Part shown: positions 55,288 through 63,572 of the stretch, piece by piece
Layout: each line of letters begins with the position of its first letter
Position numbering within the stretch: position 1 is the stretch's first letter
NCBI RefSeq assembly: GCF_025506335.1
Contig: NZ_JANZYO010000001.1
Location: 218,074 to 282,073 of the forward strand
Length of the DNA stretch: 64,000 nucleotides
From: Mumia quercus
GTDB taxonomy: Bacteria; Actinomycetota; Actinomycetes; Propionibacteriales; Nocardioidaceae
Direction of reading: 5' to 3'
Notes under the pieces: model-generated
Databases searched by the model: none
The model's input: only the letters and a program-made list of their open reading frames with translations
Told to the model about the DNA's origin: nothing
Made by a program: the position numbers and the translations under genes

Positions 55288-56289
55288 TCAGTCCGGCGCG
55301 GGGGCGGAGTCGACGACGTCGGTCCGTACGGAGGTGACGAAGGAGGGCTCGCCGGGCGTGAGCCCTCCGAGATCGCCCTCCCGGGCCCACTCGCCGATGT
55401 AGCGACCGGTCTGCTTGTCGAACACCATCCGCCAGGACGACGCACGGCTGCTGTAGCCGATCCCTACGCCGATCTTCCCGTCGAGCGTGCGCACGTTCTC
55501 CTGCACGTGAACGCCGGGCACCGTGGCAAGCGCCTCGAACAGCCGGGCACGGAACGCTGCGGGAGCCAGGCCGCTTCGGAGTGCCTCGCTGTAGATCTCT
55601 CGGACGTTGTACGTGAGCCCTGAGCCGTCGCCGCCGAGCTCCTTGCGGAGCCGTCCGAGCAGAGCGTCGGGGTCGCGGGGGAGCGTCGCGTACCAGTCGG
55701 GATCGTACGTCCTGAGGTACGTCCCCGCGCCGCTCCCCGCGTTGCTCCAGCTCGGTCCTCGCCGCGTGCCGTCCGCCTGCCGGTAGACCGCCGCAATCGC
55801 GGCGGGGGCGTCCGGCGTGCGCGTACGCTCGCGGAACGTCCAGTCGGCATCGCGGTCGTACGGGACCCAGATCGTGCGGGTCCACCGCTGCTTCCATCGC
55901 TCGTTCCGCCGCCCGTCTGTCCACGTCTGCTGCACCAGCGTGATCCGCAGGTACTGACCGGGGCGTACGACCGGGTCCGATTCGGCCAGCGTGGCCTTCG
56001 CCGCACGCTCGAGGACCGCTGCGGCAGCCGGTGACACGCCGATCCGCTGGTCCCCGACCTCGACTGTGGTCGCGCCAAGCGTCAGCGCCGCCGCGACGGT
56101 GGCCGCGACGAGCCCGATCCGCCACCGCCGACGCCGTCGTACCCGGGCGACGTCGGCGCGCAGGGCCTCAGTCGCCGCCGCACGCCGTACGGCGGCCCGT
56201 GCGGCGACGAGGACGTCGTCGCTCGCCGGGAGGACGTGGCCCGCGCGCTCGAGCGCGGTCCAGGGGTCGGCGTCGTCGATGGTCGTCAT
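55288..56289 (-). CDS. CU044_5270 family membrane protein (sigma factor partner)
   Basis: A 333-residue protein with an N-terminal cytoplasmic segment (1-55, 'ALRADVARVRRRRRWR'), one membrane helix (about 56-76, 'IGLVAATVAAALTLGA') and a large exported domain. The exported part, with 'PGQYLRITLVQQTWTDGR', 'YRQADGTRRGPSWSNA' and 'KQTGRYIGEWAREGD', is typical of the CU044_5270 family. This family is routinely encoded after ECF sigma genes, as here (4-bp overlap), and probably acts as a membrane-bound sensor or anti-sigma-like partner. Confidence 0.85.
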   Translation of the reverse strand: MTTIDDADPWTALERAGHVLPASDDVLVAARAAVRRAAATEALRADVARVRRRRRWRIGLVAATVAAALTLGATTVEVGDQRIGVSPAAAAVLERAAKATLAESDPVVRPGQYLRITLVQQTWTDGRRNERWKQRWTRTIWVPYDRDADWTFRERTRTPDAPAAIAAVYRQADGTRRGPSWSNAGSGAGTYLRTYDPDWYATLPRDPDALLGRLRKELGGDGSGLTYNVREIYSEALRSGLAPAAFRARLFEALATVPGVHVQENVRTLDGKIGVGIGYSSRASSWRMVFDKQTGRYIGEWAREGDLGGLTPGEPSFVTSVRTDVVDSAPAPD

Positions 56290-56876
56290 GACTTTGCTCC
56301 TTCGTCGCTGAGCGGTTCCGAGGTCGCGGGCACGGGCGCCGGTACCTGCGCGGCGCACGCCGTACGGATGTGGGTGCGGGCCCGGTGCAGGCGGGAGCGC
56401 GCAGTGCCGGGAGCGATCCCGAGTGCCTGCGCCGCCTCCGACGGCGTGAGCTGCTCCCACACGACGAGCAGCAGCACGCCGCGCTCCTCCGGCGTGAGCT
56501 GTGCGATGGCGTCGCGGAGGCCCGCCGCCACGCGCATCGCGTCGAGGCGGGCGTCGACCGCGTGCCACTCGTCGAGTGTGTCCTCGGAGAAGCGGTGCAC
56601 AAGATCGTGACCGCGTCGCTCGCGTCGCAGGTGCGCCAGCATGACGTACCGCGCGATCCCGAAGAGCCAGCCGATCACCCCGCCCTGCCCGGGGTCGTAA
56701 CGGTGGCGGCCCTCGAAGGCAGCGAGCCAGACCTCGCCGAGCAGATCGTCGGCAGCGCCGGGCACTCGACGGGCGAGGTACGCGTGGATCCGGGCGCCGT
56801 AGCGGCCGACGAGCGCCTCGAACGACCGTGGATCGGAAAGGGAGTGCGCCACCAGGTCCGCGTCAGAAATGTCCAC
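56286..56876 (-). CDS. ECF RNA polymerase sigma factor
   Basis: A 196-residue extracytoplasmic-function sigma factor. Region 2 is 'SFEALVGRYGARIHAYLARRVPGAADDLLGEVWLAAFEGRHRYDPGQGGVIGWLFGIARYVMLAHLRRERR'. Region 4 is 'AIAQLTPEERGVLLLVVWEQLTPSEAAQALGIAPGTARSRLHRARTHIRTA', with the expected helix-turn-helix. It overlaps the partner membrane protein gene by 4 bp. The start is uncertain: GTG 56876 is chosen; GTG 56915, next to AAGGA, would add 13 residues. No autoregulated promoter motif could be identified upstream. Confidence 0.9.
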   Translation of the reverse strand: MDISDADLVAHSLSDPRSFEALVGRYGARIHAYLARRVPGAADDLLGEVWLAAFEGRHRYDPGQGGVIGWLFGIARYVMLAHLRRERRGHDLVHRFSEDTLDEWHAVDARLDAMRVAAGLRDAIAQLTPEERGVLLLVVWEQLTPSEAAQALGIAPGTARSRLHRARTHIRTACAAQVPAPVPATSEPLSDEGAKS

Positions 56877-56960
56877 GTGCCCACCGATCCGGCCCCACCG
56901 TGGGTCCTCAAACACTCCTTGCGCGTACGGCGCGAAGCGTTCGCAACCCTAGAGCCGCAG

Positions 56961-57293
56961 TCAGTCGGCCGGCATCTTCTCGTCGACGAGCCGCTCGTCG
57001 CTGTCCGGACCACCGATGCGGTAGACGGCGCGGCCGAGCATGTGGGCTGCGACAGGTGCCGTGAGCAGCTGGAAGACGGCGACGAGCACCAGCAGGCCGA
57101 GGTCGCTCCAGGCCTCCATCCGCAGGCCGATCCCCAGCAGGATGAGGAGGAGGCCGAGCACCTGCGGCTTCGTGGCGGCGTGCATCCGGCTGAACAGGTT
57201 GTTGAACCGCGCCACCCCGATGGCGGCGATCAGCGCCAGGAACGCGCCGGTCAGCAGGCAGAACGCGGACGCGATGTCGAGGGCAAGCCTCAT
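56961..57293 (-). CDS. mnhG: Mrp Na+/H+ antiporter subunit G
   Basis: Last gene of the Mrp operon, 110 residues. Three membrane helices are visible, with the family motif 'VARFNNLFSRMHAATKPQVLGLLLILLGIGLRM' (helix 1 end, loop with conserved His-Ala-Ala-Thr-Lys, helix 2). Subunit G is required for assembly of the complex. It overlaps mnhF by ATGA (57290-57293). Confidence 0.93.
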   Translation of the reverse strand: MRLALDIASAFCLLTGAFLALIAAIGVARFNNLFSRMHAATKPQVLGLLLILLGIGLRMEAWSDLGLLVLVAVFQLLTAPVAAHMLGRAVYRIGGPDSDERLVDEKMPAD

Positions 57294-57604
57294 CGTGATC
57301 CCTCCGTCCCGTCGAGGCGTTCGCTGTCGGACTCGTCCGGCTCGTCGCTCGTCGCGAAGCGGGCGATGCTCACCGAGCCGACCATGCCGACGAGCGAGAG
57401 GACGACGAGGATCGGGAGCGTGTCCGTGTGCCGGTTGTAGGCGGCCTCGACGCCGAGACCGCCGACCAGCACCGCGACCAGCACGTCGATCGCGACGGCA
57501 CGGTTGGGCATCGAGGGACCCAGCGCGGCGCGCACGACCGTGAGGATCGCCGCGATGCCGAGCATCCCGCCGGCGACCCAGGCGACCACCGTCATCCACG
57601 TCAT
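57290..57604 (-). CDS. mnhF: Mrp Na+/H+ antiporter subunit F
   Basis: A 104-residue small subunit with three helices: 'MTVVAWVAGGMLGIAAILTVVRAALGPSMPNRAVAIDVLVAVLVGG' carries the conserved Arg-Gly-Pro loop and Asp in helix 2, and 'LPILVVLSLVGMVGSVSIARF' the third helix. A charged C-terminal tail (about 85-104) is longer than in Bacillus. It overlaps both mnhG and mnhE by 4 bp. Confidence 0.93.
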   Translation of the reverse strand: MTWMTVVAWVAGGMLGIAAILTVVRAALGPSMPNRAVAIDVLVAVLVGGLGVEAAYNRHTDTLPILVVLSLVGMVGSVSIARFATSDEPDESDSERLDGTEGSR

Positions 57605-58173
57605 CGCGCCCCACCTCCCGGCCTCGGCTGCTCCACTCGGGCGATGTCCTCGGCGTTTCCGAGCGCTCGGACGACGCGCTCCTCCTCGTCCCAGACGCGC
57701 TGGCGCGCCGCCTCGACGTCGGCCTCGGTCCGGGTCTCGAGCACGTGGATCTGGAGCGTCCAGGTGCTGCGCGACGCCTCGATCAGGAGGCTGCCGGGCA
57801 CGAGCGACACGATCTCGGAGGTGAGCATCAGGGCGAGCTCGCTGCGGGTCCGCATCGGGACCACGAGCACCGAGTTCACCGGCTGGTAGCCGGGACGCAG
57901 CACGATCCTCGCCACCTGGATGCTCGAGATGACCAGGTCACGGAAGAACGCGTAGAGGAGGATCAGGAGACGGCCCGGGTGCACCCTGCCGTGGAACTCG
58001 ATCGGAGGCAGCGGGAAGACGCGGATGATCGCGACCGCGACGGCGATGCCGGCGAGGATGTTGCCAGGGGTGAACTCGCCCCAGAGCAGCACCCACACGA
58101 GCATGAGCCAGAGGACGACGGGCCACTGGAGCGCGTGACGCGCCTGCGTACGGCGCGAGGACTCAGGACTCAT
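57601..58173 (-). CDS. mnhE: Mrp Na+/H+ antiporter subunit E
   Basis: A 190-residue subunit. After a basic N-terminus come two to three helices ('VVLWLMLVWVLLWGEFTPGNILAGIAVAVAIIRVFPL'). A cytoplasmic domain follows, with 'LVISSIQVARIVLRPGYQPVNSVLVVPMRTRSELALMLTSEIVSLVPGSLLIEASRSTWTLQIHVLE', the highly conserved MrpE region. The overlap with mnhD is ATGA. Confidence 0.93.
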   Translation of the reverse strand: MSPESSRRTQARHALQWPVVLWLMLVWVLLWGEFTPGNILAGIAVAVAIIRVFPLPPIEFHGRVHPGRLLILLYAFFRDLVISSIQVARIVLRPGYQPVNSVLVVPMRTRSELALMLTSEIVSLVPGSLLIEASRSTWTLQIHVLETRTEADVEAARQRVWDEEERVVRALGNAEDIARVEQPRPGGGAR

Positions 58174-59798
58174 CGGCCCTCCGCCTGGTCGTTGACGACC
58201 TTGGAGCCCGGCGCGCTGCCGTCGTCGAGCACGGTCTGGATGTAGGGGTCGCGGTCGCGCAGCTCCTCGGCCGCACGCTCGGTGATCCCGAACAACGGAC
58301 CGGCCACGAACGTGAGGGCGGTCCCGAAGGCGACCAAGGTCAGCGTCGGGGCGACCATCGCGCGCGGGAGCGAGCGTACGGACGTCACTGCCGTGCTGCT
58401 CCACGGCTCGCCCGACTTCGTCCCCGAGCTGGGCACGTACTCGGTGAGCTCGTCGGGCTCCTCCGTACGTGGGCGCCAGAACGCGCGGTTCCACGTCTTG
58501 GCCACCGCGTACAGGGTGAGGAGGCTGGTGAGGATCGAGACGCCGACGACGAGGTACGTGAGCCAGCCGGCGCGGTCCACGCCGGCTTCGACGAGCGCGA
58601 CCTTGCCGAGGAACCCGGAGAACGGCGGGATGCCGGACAGGTTCATCGCGGGAAGGAAGAACATGAGCGCGAGCACCGGGGCCGCCTTCGCGAGGCCGCC
58701 GAGGTGCTCCAGCGAGGTCGAACCGCCGCGGATCTCGATCAGGCCGGTCACGAGGAACAGCGTGGTCTGGATGGTGATGTGGTGGACGATGTAGAAGATC
58801 GCGCCGGCGAGGCCGAGGTCGGAGGCGACCGCGACGCCGAACACCATGTAGCCGATGTGGCTGACCAGCGTGAAGGACAGCATTCGTTTGATGTCGGACT
58901 GCGCGACGGCACCGAGGATGCCGATGAACATCGTCAGCATCGCCGCCCAGAGCAGCAGGTCGGACAGCGGGCTGTCGGGGAAGAGCAGCGTCTGGACGCG
59001 CATGATCGCGTAGACGCCGACCTTCGTCAGCAGGCCGGCGAACACCGCGGTGACGGGTGCGGGCGCGGTCGGGTAGGAGTCGGGGAGCCAGGCCGACAGC
59101 GGGAACACCGCGGCCTTGATGGAGAAGGCCGTGAGGAGCAGCAGCTGGAGGACGACCCGGACCCCCTCGGGGACCTCCTGCAGCTTGACCGCGAGGTCGG
59201 CCATGTTGACCGTGCCCGTGGCCGCGTACACGCCGGCGATCGCGATGAGGAAGACCATCGAGGACAGCACGGACACCACGACGTACGTCGTCCCCGCCCG
59301 TACGCGGGGACCGGTCCCGCCCAGCGTGATGAGCACATAGCTCGCGGCGAGGAGCACCTCGAACCCGACGTACAGGTTGAAGAGGTCGCCGGACAGGAAC
59401 GCGTTGGAGACGCCGGCGGAGAGGACCAGGTAGGTCGGGTAGAACACCGACAGCGGGGTGTCGCGGCCGAACTCGATGATGCCCTGTCCCACGGAGTAGG
59501 CGAGGACGCAGAGGGTCACGATCGCCGAGACCAGGAGCAGCAGCGCGGACAGCCGGTCGGCGACCAGGACGATGCCCATCCGGGCCGGCCAGCCCCCGAC
59601 GTACACGACCTGGGGGCCGTCCTTGTCGGCCGCCCACAGCAGCACCCCCGCGATCGCGACGATGACCGACAGCGTGACGAAGCTGATCACCCGCTGGGCG
59701 CGCGCGTTCTGGCCCAGCGCCAAGCAGACGCCCGCGCCGAGGAGCGCGAGCACGACCGGCAGCGGGATCAGGAAGGACATCGCGGAGTCGGCGGTCAT
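58170..59798 (-). CDS. mnhD: Mrp Na+/H+ antiporter subunit D
   Basis: A 542-residue ND5/NuoN-type proton-channel subunit with about 14 helices. 'LFNLYVGFEVLLAASYVLITLGG' carries the conserved Glu of the proton path. 'AFSIKAAVFPLSAWLPDSYPTAPAPVTAVFAGLLTKVGVYAIMR' holds the channel lysines and the TAPAP loop, and 'SHIGYMVFGVAVAS' the next lysine/His region. The C-terminal tail is charged and extends past the last helix. The ATG at 59798 overlaps mnhC; longer frames upstream are shadows. Confidence 0.94.
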   Translation of the reverse strand: MTADSAMSFLIPLPVVLALLGAGVCLALGQNARAQRVISFVTLSVIVAIAGVLLWAADKDGPQVVYVGGWPARMGIVLVADRLSALLLLVSAIVTLCVLAYSVGQGIIEFGRDTPLSVFYPTYLVLSAGVSNAFLSGDLFNLYVGFEVLLAASYVLITLGGTGPRVRAGTTYVVVSVLSSMVFLIAIAGVYAATGTVNMADLAVKLQEVPEGVRVVLQLLLLTAFSIKAAVFPLSAWLPDSYPTAPAPVTAVFAGLLTKVGVYAIMRVQTLLFPDSPLSDLLLWAAMLTMFIGILGAVAQSDIKRMLSFTLVSHIGYMVFGVAVASDLGLAGAIFYIVHHITIQTTLFLVTGLIEIRGGSTSLEHLGGLAKAAPVLALMFFLPAMNLSGIPPFSGFLGKVALVEAGVDRAGWLTYLVVGVSILTSLLTLYAVAKTWNRAFWRPRTEEPDELTEYVPSSGTKSGEPWSSTAVTSVRSLPRAMVAPTLTLVAFGTALTFVAGPLFGITERAAEELRDRDPYIQTVLDDGSAPGSKVVNDQAEGR

Positions 59799-60238
59799 CG
59801 CTCGACCTCCTCGGTGTCGGCGCCTTCCTCGTCGGGCTCGCCGCCGATGTCGTCCTCGTAGGACTGCGAGGCCTCGTCGAGCTCGGCCAGGCGCATGATC
59901 AGGCGGTCCTCCATGTCGTCCTGGACCTCGTCGTGCCCCTGCAGCTGCCACGACCGGTACGCCATGGCGAGAAGGAACGCTGCGACGCCGAGGGTGATGA
60001 CGATCGCGGTGAGCACCATCGCCTGGGGGAGCGGGTCGCTCATCGGGGACGGGTCGGACTCGTCCACGATCGGTGCGCGACCCGGGGCACCCGAGGCGAC
60101 GATGAAGATGAGGTTGACGGCGTTGCCGATCAGCAGCGTGCCCACGACGATGCGGGTGAGGCTGCGCTCGAGCAGCAAGGTCACGCCGCAGGCGAACGTG
60201 ACGCCGATGGCGATGACGAGGACGAGGTTGACGGTCAT
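59795..60238 (-). CDS. mnhC: Mrp Na+/H+ antiporter subunit C
   Basis: A 147-residue NuoK-like subunit with three helices. 'LLLERSLTRIVVGTLLIGNAVNLIFIVASG' carries the family's conserved Asn in the second helix, and 'SDPLPQAMVLTAIVITLGVAAFLLAMAYR' is the typical third helix with the DPLPQA motif. An acidic C-terminal tail of about 45 residues is an extension not seen in Bacillus MrpC. Overlaps its neighbours by 4 bp. Confidence 0.93.
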   Translation of the reverse strand: MTVNLVLVIAIGVTFACGVTLLLERSLTRIVVGTLLIGNAVNLIFIVASGAPGRAPIVDESDPSPMSDPLPQAMVLTAIVITLGVAAFLLAMAYRSWQLQGHDEVQDDMEDRLIMRLAELDEASQSYEDDIGGEPDEEGADTEEVER

Positions 60239-63138
60239 CGTGCGTCTCCCGTCAACGCCTGGACCTCGGGGTCGGTGTACGAGCCTGGGAGCTCGGGGTC
60301 GTCGTCGCCGGTCTCGATGTCGGTGTCGATCCCGCCGCCGAGGCTGCGGAGCACGTCGAGCATGAGGCCGAAGACGACGAGGTAGACGCCGATGTCGAAG
60401 AAGAGCGAGGTGACGAGCTTGATGTCGCCGATCGCGAACAGGTGGAACTTCACGATCGCGCTCTGGAGCACCTGCCCGCCGAACAGCAGCGGCGCCAGCG
60501 CCGACGCCGTCGCGACCGACAGCCCGAGCCCGAGCACGCGGCCGGCGTCGACGGGCACGGCCAGGTCGAGCTCGTACCGACCGCCGGCGAGGTAGCGGAC
60601 CATCAGCGCCAGTCCCGCCATCAGGCCGCCCGCGAAGCCGCCGCCGGGGCCGTTGTGGCCGGCGAAGATCAGCCACACCGAGAACAGGATGACGGTGTGG
60701 AAGATCAGACGCGTGACGATCTCGAAGACGATCGAGCGGCGCTCGGGGTCGAGGGTCCGGCCGGCACGCAGCCAGCGGCCCGTCGACTGGCCCTCGGGCA
60801 GCGTCGTGGTCGGGCTCTGGACGCCACCGCGGCCGGTGATGAGGAAGATCAGCGACGCGACACCGGTCGCGGCGACGACGAGCACCGAGAGCTCGCCCAT
60901 CGTGTCCCAGGCGCGGATGTCGACGAGCGTCACGTTGACGATGTTGTGGCCGCCCCCGTACTCGACGGCGCCCTCGGCGAAGGCCTCCGAGATCGGGTCG
61001 CCGATCCGTACCCCGGCAGCAGCCAGCGAGACCGCCGACGCGAAGAGGCCGGACAGCGCACCGATCCCCACCCGGAGCCAGCGCGCGCGGGTGAGCGGGC
61101 GGTCGGAGAAGTACGGAGCCATCCGGCGCAGCACCAGGACGAAGACGACCAGCGTCACCGTCTCCACCAGGACCTGCGTGAGCGCGAGGTCCGGGGCGCC
61201 GTGCAGGAGGAAGAGCATCGCCGTGCTGTAGCCCGCGACTCCCGCAAGGAGCACGGCCTTGAGGCGGCGGCGCGAACGGACCGTCAGCACGGCCGCGACG
61301 CACAGCAGGGTCGCGACGACGGCCTGCGACGCCGAGTCGAACCACACGACGTCGCCGGTCCAGGTGCGGTTGAGCACGAGTGCCGAACCGGGGACGACCA
61401 GGACCACGACGAGGATCGAGCCGAGGTAGAACGGCAGCGAGCCGCGCTGCGTACGACCGGTGACCTCGACGGCGAGCCGGTCGGTGTTGCGCATGACCGC
61501 CTCGTACGCCTTCTCGGCCGACGGCATCCACGGTGCGGTGGGGACCAGGCTGCGTCGCTGCTGCCACGCGAAGAGGAGGATGCCGCCGAGGACGGCGACG
61601 AGGCTCAGACCGAGAGCGGGCGAGAACCCGTGCCAGAGCGCGAGCTCGGCGTGGTGGTCGCCCTCGGGGAACTGGTGGTCGTACCCCGCCCAGATCTCGG
61701 TCAGGCTGCTGCCGAAGAACGCGAGGACGAGCGACGCGGTTGCGAGGAGCGCCGTCGGCGTCGCGAAGCCTGCCGGCACGGGCACGAGGTCGGCGGGCTG
61801 GTCGACGCCCGGCTTGTCGCCGAAGACGCCCCAGACGAAGCGCAGCGTGTAGGCCATCGTGAGCAGCGAGCCGAGGACGAGGCCGGCGAGCACGACCGCG
61901 CCGGCGACCGGCCCGATGCCCGTCCCGTCGCCGGTCGCGACCACGTCGACGAACGCCGCGTAGACCGACTCCTTCGCGAGGAAGCCCAGCATCGGCGGGA
62001 TGCCGGCCATCGACGCGGCTGCGAGGACGGTGAACCCGAACAGCCACGGCATCGCCGGGCGCAGGCGCGACAGCTTGCGCAGGTCACGCGTGTGGGCGGA
62101 GTGGTCGACGATGCCGACGACCATGAAGAGCGCCGCTTTGAACAGGGCGTGGGCGACGACCATCGCGATCCCGGCAAGCGCGGCCGCGCGGGTGCCGAGG
62201 CCCACGACGGCGACGAGGAAGCCGAGCTGGCTCACGGTGCCGTACGCGAGGAGGAGCTTGACGTCGTGCTGGCTGAGCGCGCGCAGACCTCCGATCACCA
62301 TCGTCAGGACGCCGAGGATCAGCAGCGTCGGCCGCCACAGGGCGACGTCGGCGAACGCGGGCGCCAGCACCGCGACCAGGAAGACGCCGGCTTTGACCAT
62401 CGCCGCCGCGTGGAGGTAGGCGCTGACGGGTGTCGGTGCTGCCATCGCGCCCGGGAGCCAGAAGTGGAACGGGACGAGCGCGGACTTGCTCAGGGCGCCG
62501 ACCAGCACGAGGGCGATCGCCGTGGCCGTCGCCGCGCCCGTCGGGGAGAGCGCCATTATGTCGTCGATGCGGTAGGAGTCGGCGTCCTGTCCGAGCATGA
62601 TGAAGCCGACCAGCATCGCCAGGCCACCGAACGTCGTGACCATCAGCGCGGTCATGGCCGCGCGACGGTTGGCCACGCGCTCGGGGTTGTGGCCGACGAG
62701 GATGTACGAGAAGACCGTGGTCAGCTCCCAGAACACGTACAGGAGCAGGACGTCGCGCGAGAGGACGAGCCCGAGCATCGAGCCGGCGAAGGCCGTGAAC
62801 GTGCCGGAGAAACGCCAGAGCGCGGGGTCGTACGACCGGAAGTACCAGGTGCAGTAGAAGAGGACGAGCGCGCCGACGCCGGTGACGAGGAGCGCGAGGG
62901 TCCAGCTCAGGGTGTCGAGCCGCAGGCCGATCTCGAGCCCGATCGTCGGGACCCACTCGTACGTCTCGGTGAGCGTGGTCGCGTCGGGCCCGGTGACCTC
63001 CGGCCCTTTGAAGAGGAGCCACACGAAGCTCGCGCCCGGGACGAGCGCGAGGAGGAGGAAGGCGTACCGGTCGACGGCCCGGACGAGGGCAGGCGCGAGC
63101 GCTGCGGCGACCAGATGGGCGAGCAGGAGCAGGAGCAT
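60235..63138 (-). CDS. mnhA: Mrp Na+/H+ antiporter subunit A/B fusion
   Basis: A 967-residue first gene of the operon. Residues about 1-760 are MrpA: the ND5-like core with 'FWELTTVFSYILVGHNPE', 'SALVPFHFWLPGAMAAPTPVSAYLHAAAMVKAGVFLVAV' (proton-channel Lys and His) and a DUF4040-type segment ('LLCVAAVLTVRSRRRLKAVLLAGVAGYSTAMLFLLHGAPDLALTQVLVETVTLVVFVLVL'). From about 770 an MrpB domain follows ('VTRLIFHTVILFSVWLIFAGHNGPGGGFAGGLMAGLALMVRYLAGG'), so subunit B is fused rather than separate. Together with C-G it exchanges Na+ for H+, for pH and salt homeostasis. The chain starts 11 bp before the upstream gene's stop. Confidence 0.94.
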   Translation of the reverse strand: MLLLLLAHLVAAALAPALVRAVDRYAFLLLALVPGASFVWLLFKGPEVTGPDATTLTETYEWVPTIGLEIGLRLDTLSWTLALLVTGVGALVLFYCTWYFRSYDPALWRFSGTFTAFAGSMLGLVLSRDVLLLYVFWELTTVFSYILVGHNPERVANRRAAMTALMVTTFGGLAMLVGFIMLGQDADSYRIDDIMALSPTGAATATAIALVLVGALSKSALVPFHFWLPGAMAAPTPVSAYLHAAAMVKAGVFLVAVLAPAFADVALWRPTLLILGVLTMVIGGLRALSQHDVKLLLAYGTVSQLGFLVAVVGLGTRAAALAGIAMVVAHALFKAALFMVVGIVDHSAHTRDLRKLSRLRPAMPWLFGFTVLAAASMAGIPPMLGFLAKESVYAAFVDVVATGDGTGIGPVAGAVVLAGLVLGSLLTMAYTLRFVWGVFGDKPGVDQPADLVPVPAGFATPTALLATASLVLAFFGSSLTEIWAGYDHQFPEGDHHAELALWHGFSPALGLSLVAVLGGILLFAWQQRRSLVPTAPWMPSAEKAYEAVMRNTDRLAVEVTGRTQRGSLPFYLGSILVVVLVVPGSALVLNRTWTGDVVWFDSASQAVVATLLCVAAVLTVRSRRRLKAVLLAGVAGYSTAMLFLLHGAPDLALTQVLVETVTLVVFVLVLRRMAPYFSDRPLTRARWLRVGIGALSGLFASAVSLAAAGVRIGDPISEAFAEGAVEYGGGHNIVNVTLVDIRAWDTMGELSVLVVAATGVASLIFLITGRGGVQSPTTTLPEGQSTGRWLRAGRTLDPERRSIVFEIVTRLIFHTVILFSVWLIFAGHNGPGGGFAGGLMAGLALMVRYLAGGRYELDLAVPVDAGRVLGLGLSVATASALAPLLFGGQVLQSAIVKFHLFAIGDIKLVTSLFFDIGVYLVVFGLMLDVLRSLGGGIDTDIETGDDDPELPGSYTDPEVQALTGDAR

Positions 63139-63148
63139 CAGGTCGAGA

Positions 63149-63427
63149 TCAGCTCGCCGGACGCTTCTTCACGACACGGTTGTAGACCATGAGGGTGAGG
63201 ACGGCACCGATGATCGAGCCGATCCACCCTGCGGGGCCGAAGCCCTTGTCTCGGTCCCAGAAGGGGATGAGGCCGAGGACCACCCCGAAGACGACGGAGC
63301 CGACCACGCCGAGCAGCAGCGTCTGGGCGAGCGACATCGCGTCCTTGCCGGGGACGATGGCGCGGGCGATGAACCCTGCGACCAGGCCGATCACCAGGAA
63401 CCCGATGATGCTGACAATGAATCCCAT
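63149..63427 (-). CDS. GlsB/YeaQ/YmgE family stress membrane protein
   Basis: A 92-residue membrane protein with three helices: 'MGFIVSIIGFLVIGLVAGFIARAIVPG', 'LAQTLLLGVVGSVVFGVVLGLIPF' and 'GWIGSIIGAVLTLMVYNRVV'. Conserved glycines match the transglycosylase-associated (GlsB/YeaQ) family, small proteins induced by stress whose activity is not established. The ATG at 63427 follows AAGGAGG at 10 nt; a -10 box (TAGAAT) is at 63456-63461. It ends 11 bp before the Mrp operon start, in the same direction, so the operon may be read through from here. Confidence 0.9.
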   Translation of the reverse strand: MGFIVSIIGFLVIGLVAGFIARAIVPGKDAMSLAQTLLLGVVGSVVFGVVLGLIPFWDRDKGFGPAGWIGSIIGAVLTLMVYNRVVKKRPAS

Positions 63428-63455
63428 CTGACCCCGCCTCCTTCGCCTCAGGGGC

Positions 63456-63461
63456 ATTCTA
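63456..63461 (-). promoter_or_regulatory. -10 box of the GlsB-like gene
   Basis: TAGAAT on the minus strand, giving a leader of about 22 nt with AAGGAGG. It may also drive the downstream Mrp genes. Confidence 0.5.
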
Positions 63462-63572
63462 GAGGTTGGGACCACACGCCGAGCGGCCTGCCTCGGGCGC
63501 TGGTGCCGCTCACAGAGAGGTCACAGCATCTCCTCAGGCGGATCGGAGCCAGATCCCCCATGGTGGATCGTG

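Noticed and set aside
60442-63192. A 916-codon open frame on the + strand opposite mnhA.
   Set aside because: Its translation is low-complexity (Arg, Glu, Asp, Gly), it lies wholly antisense to a strongly conserved antiporter gene, and such frames are the rule in very GC-rich DNA. The same applies to 52004-54238 (-), 27342-29321 (+) beyond the small 3' gene, 32872-34575 (+), 36407-38002 (+) and the 49818-48595 extension of the MMPL gene.
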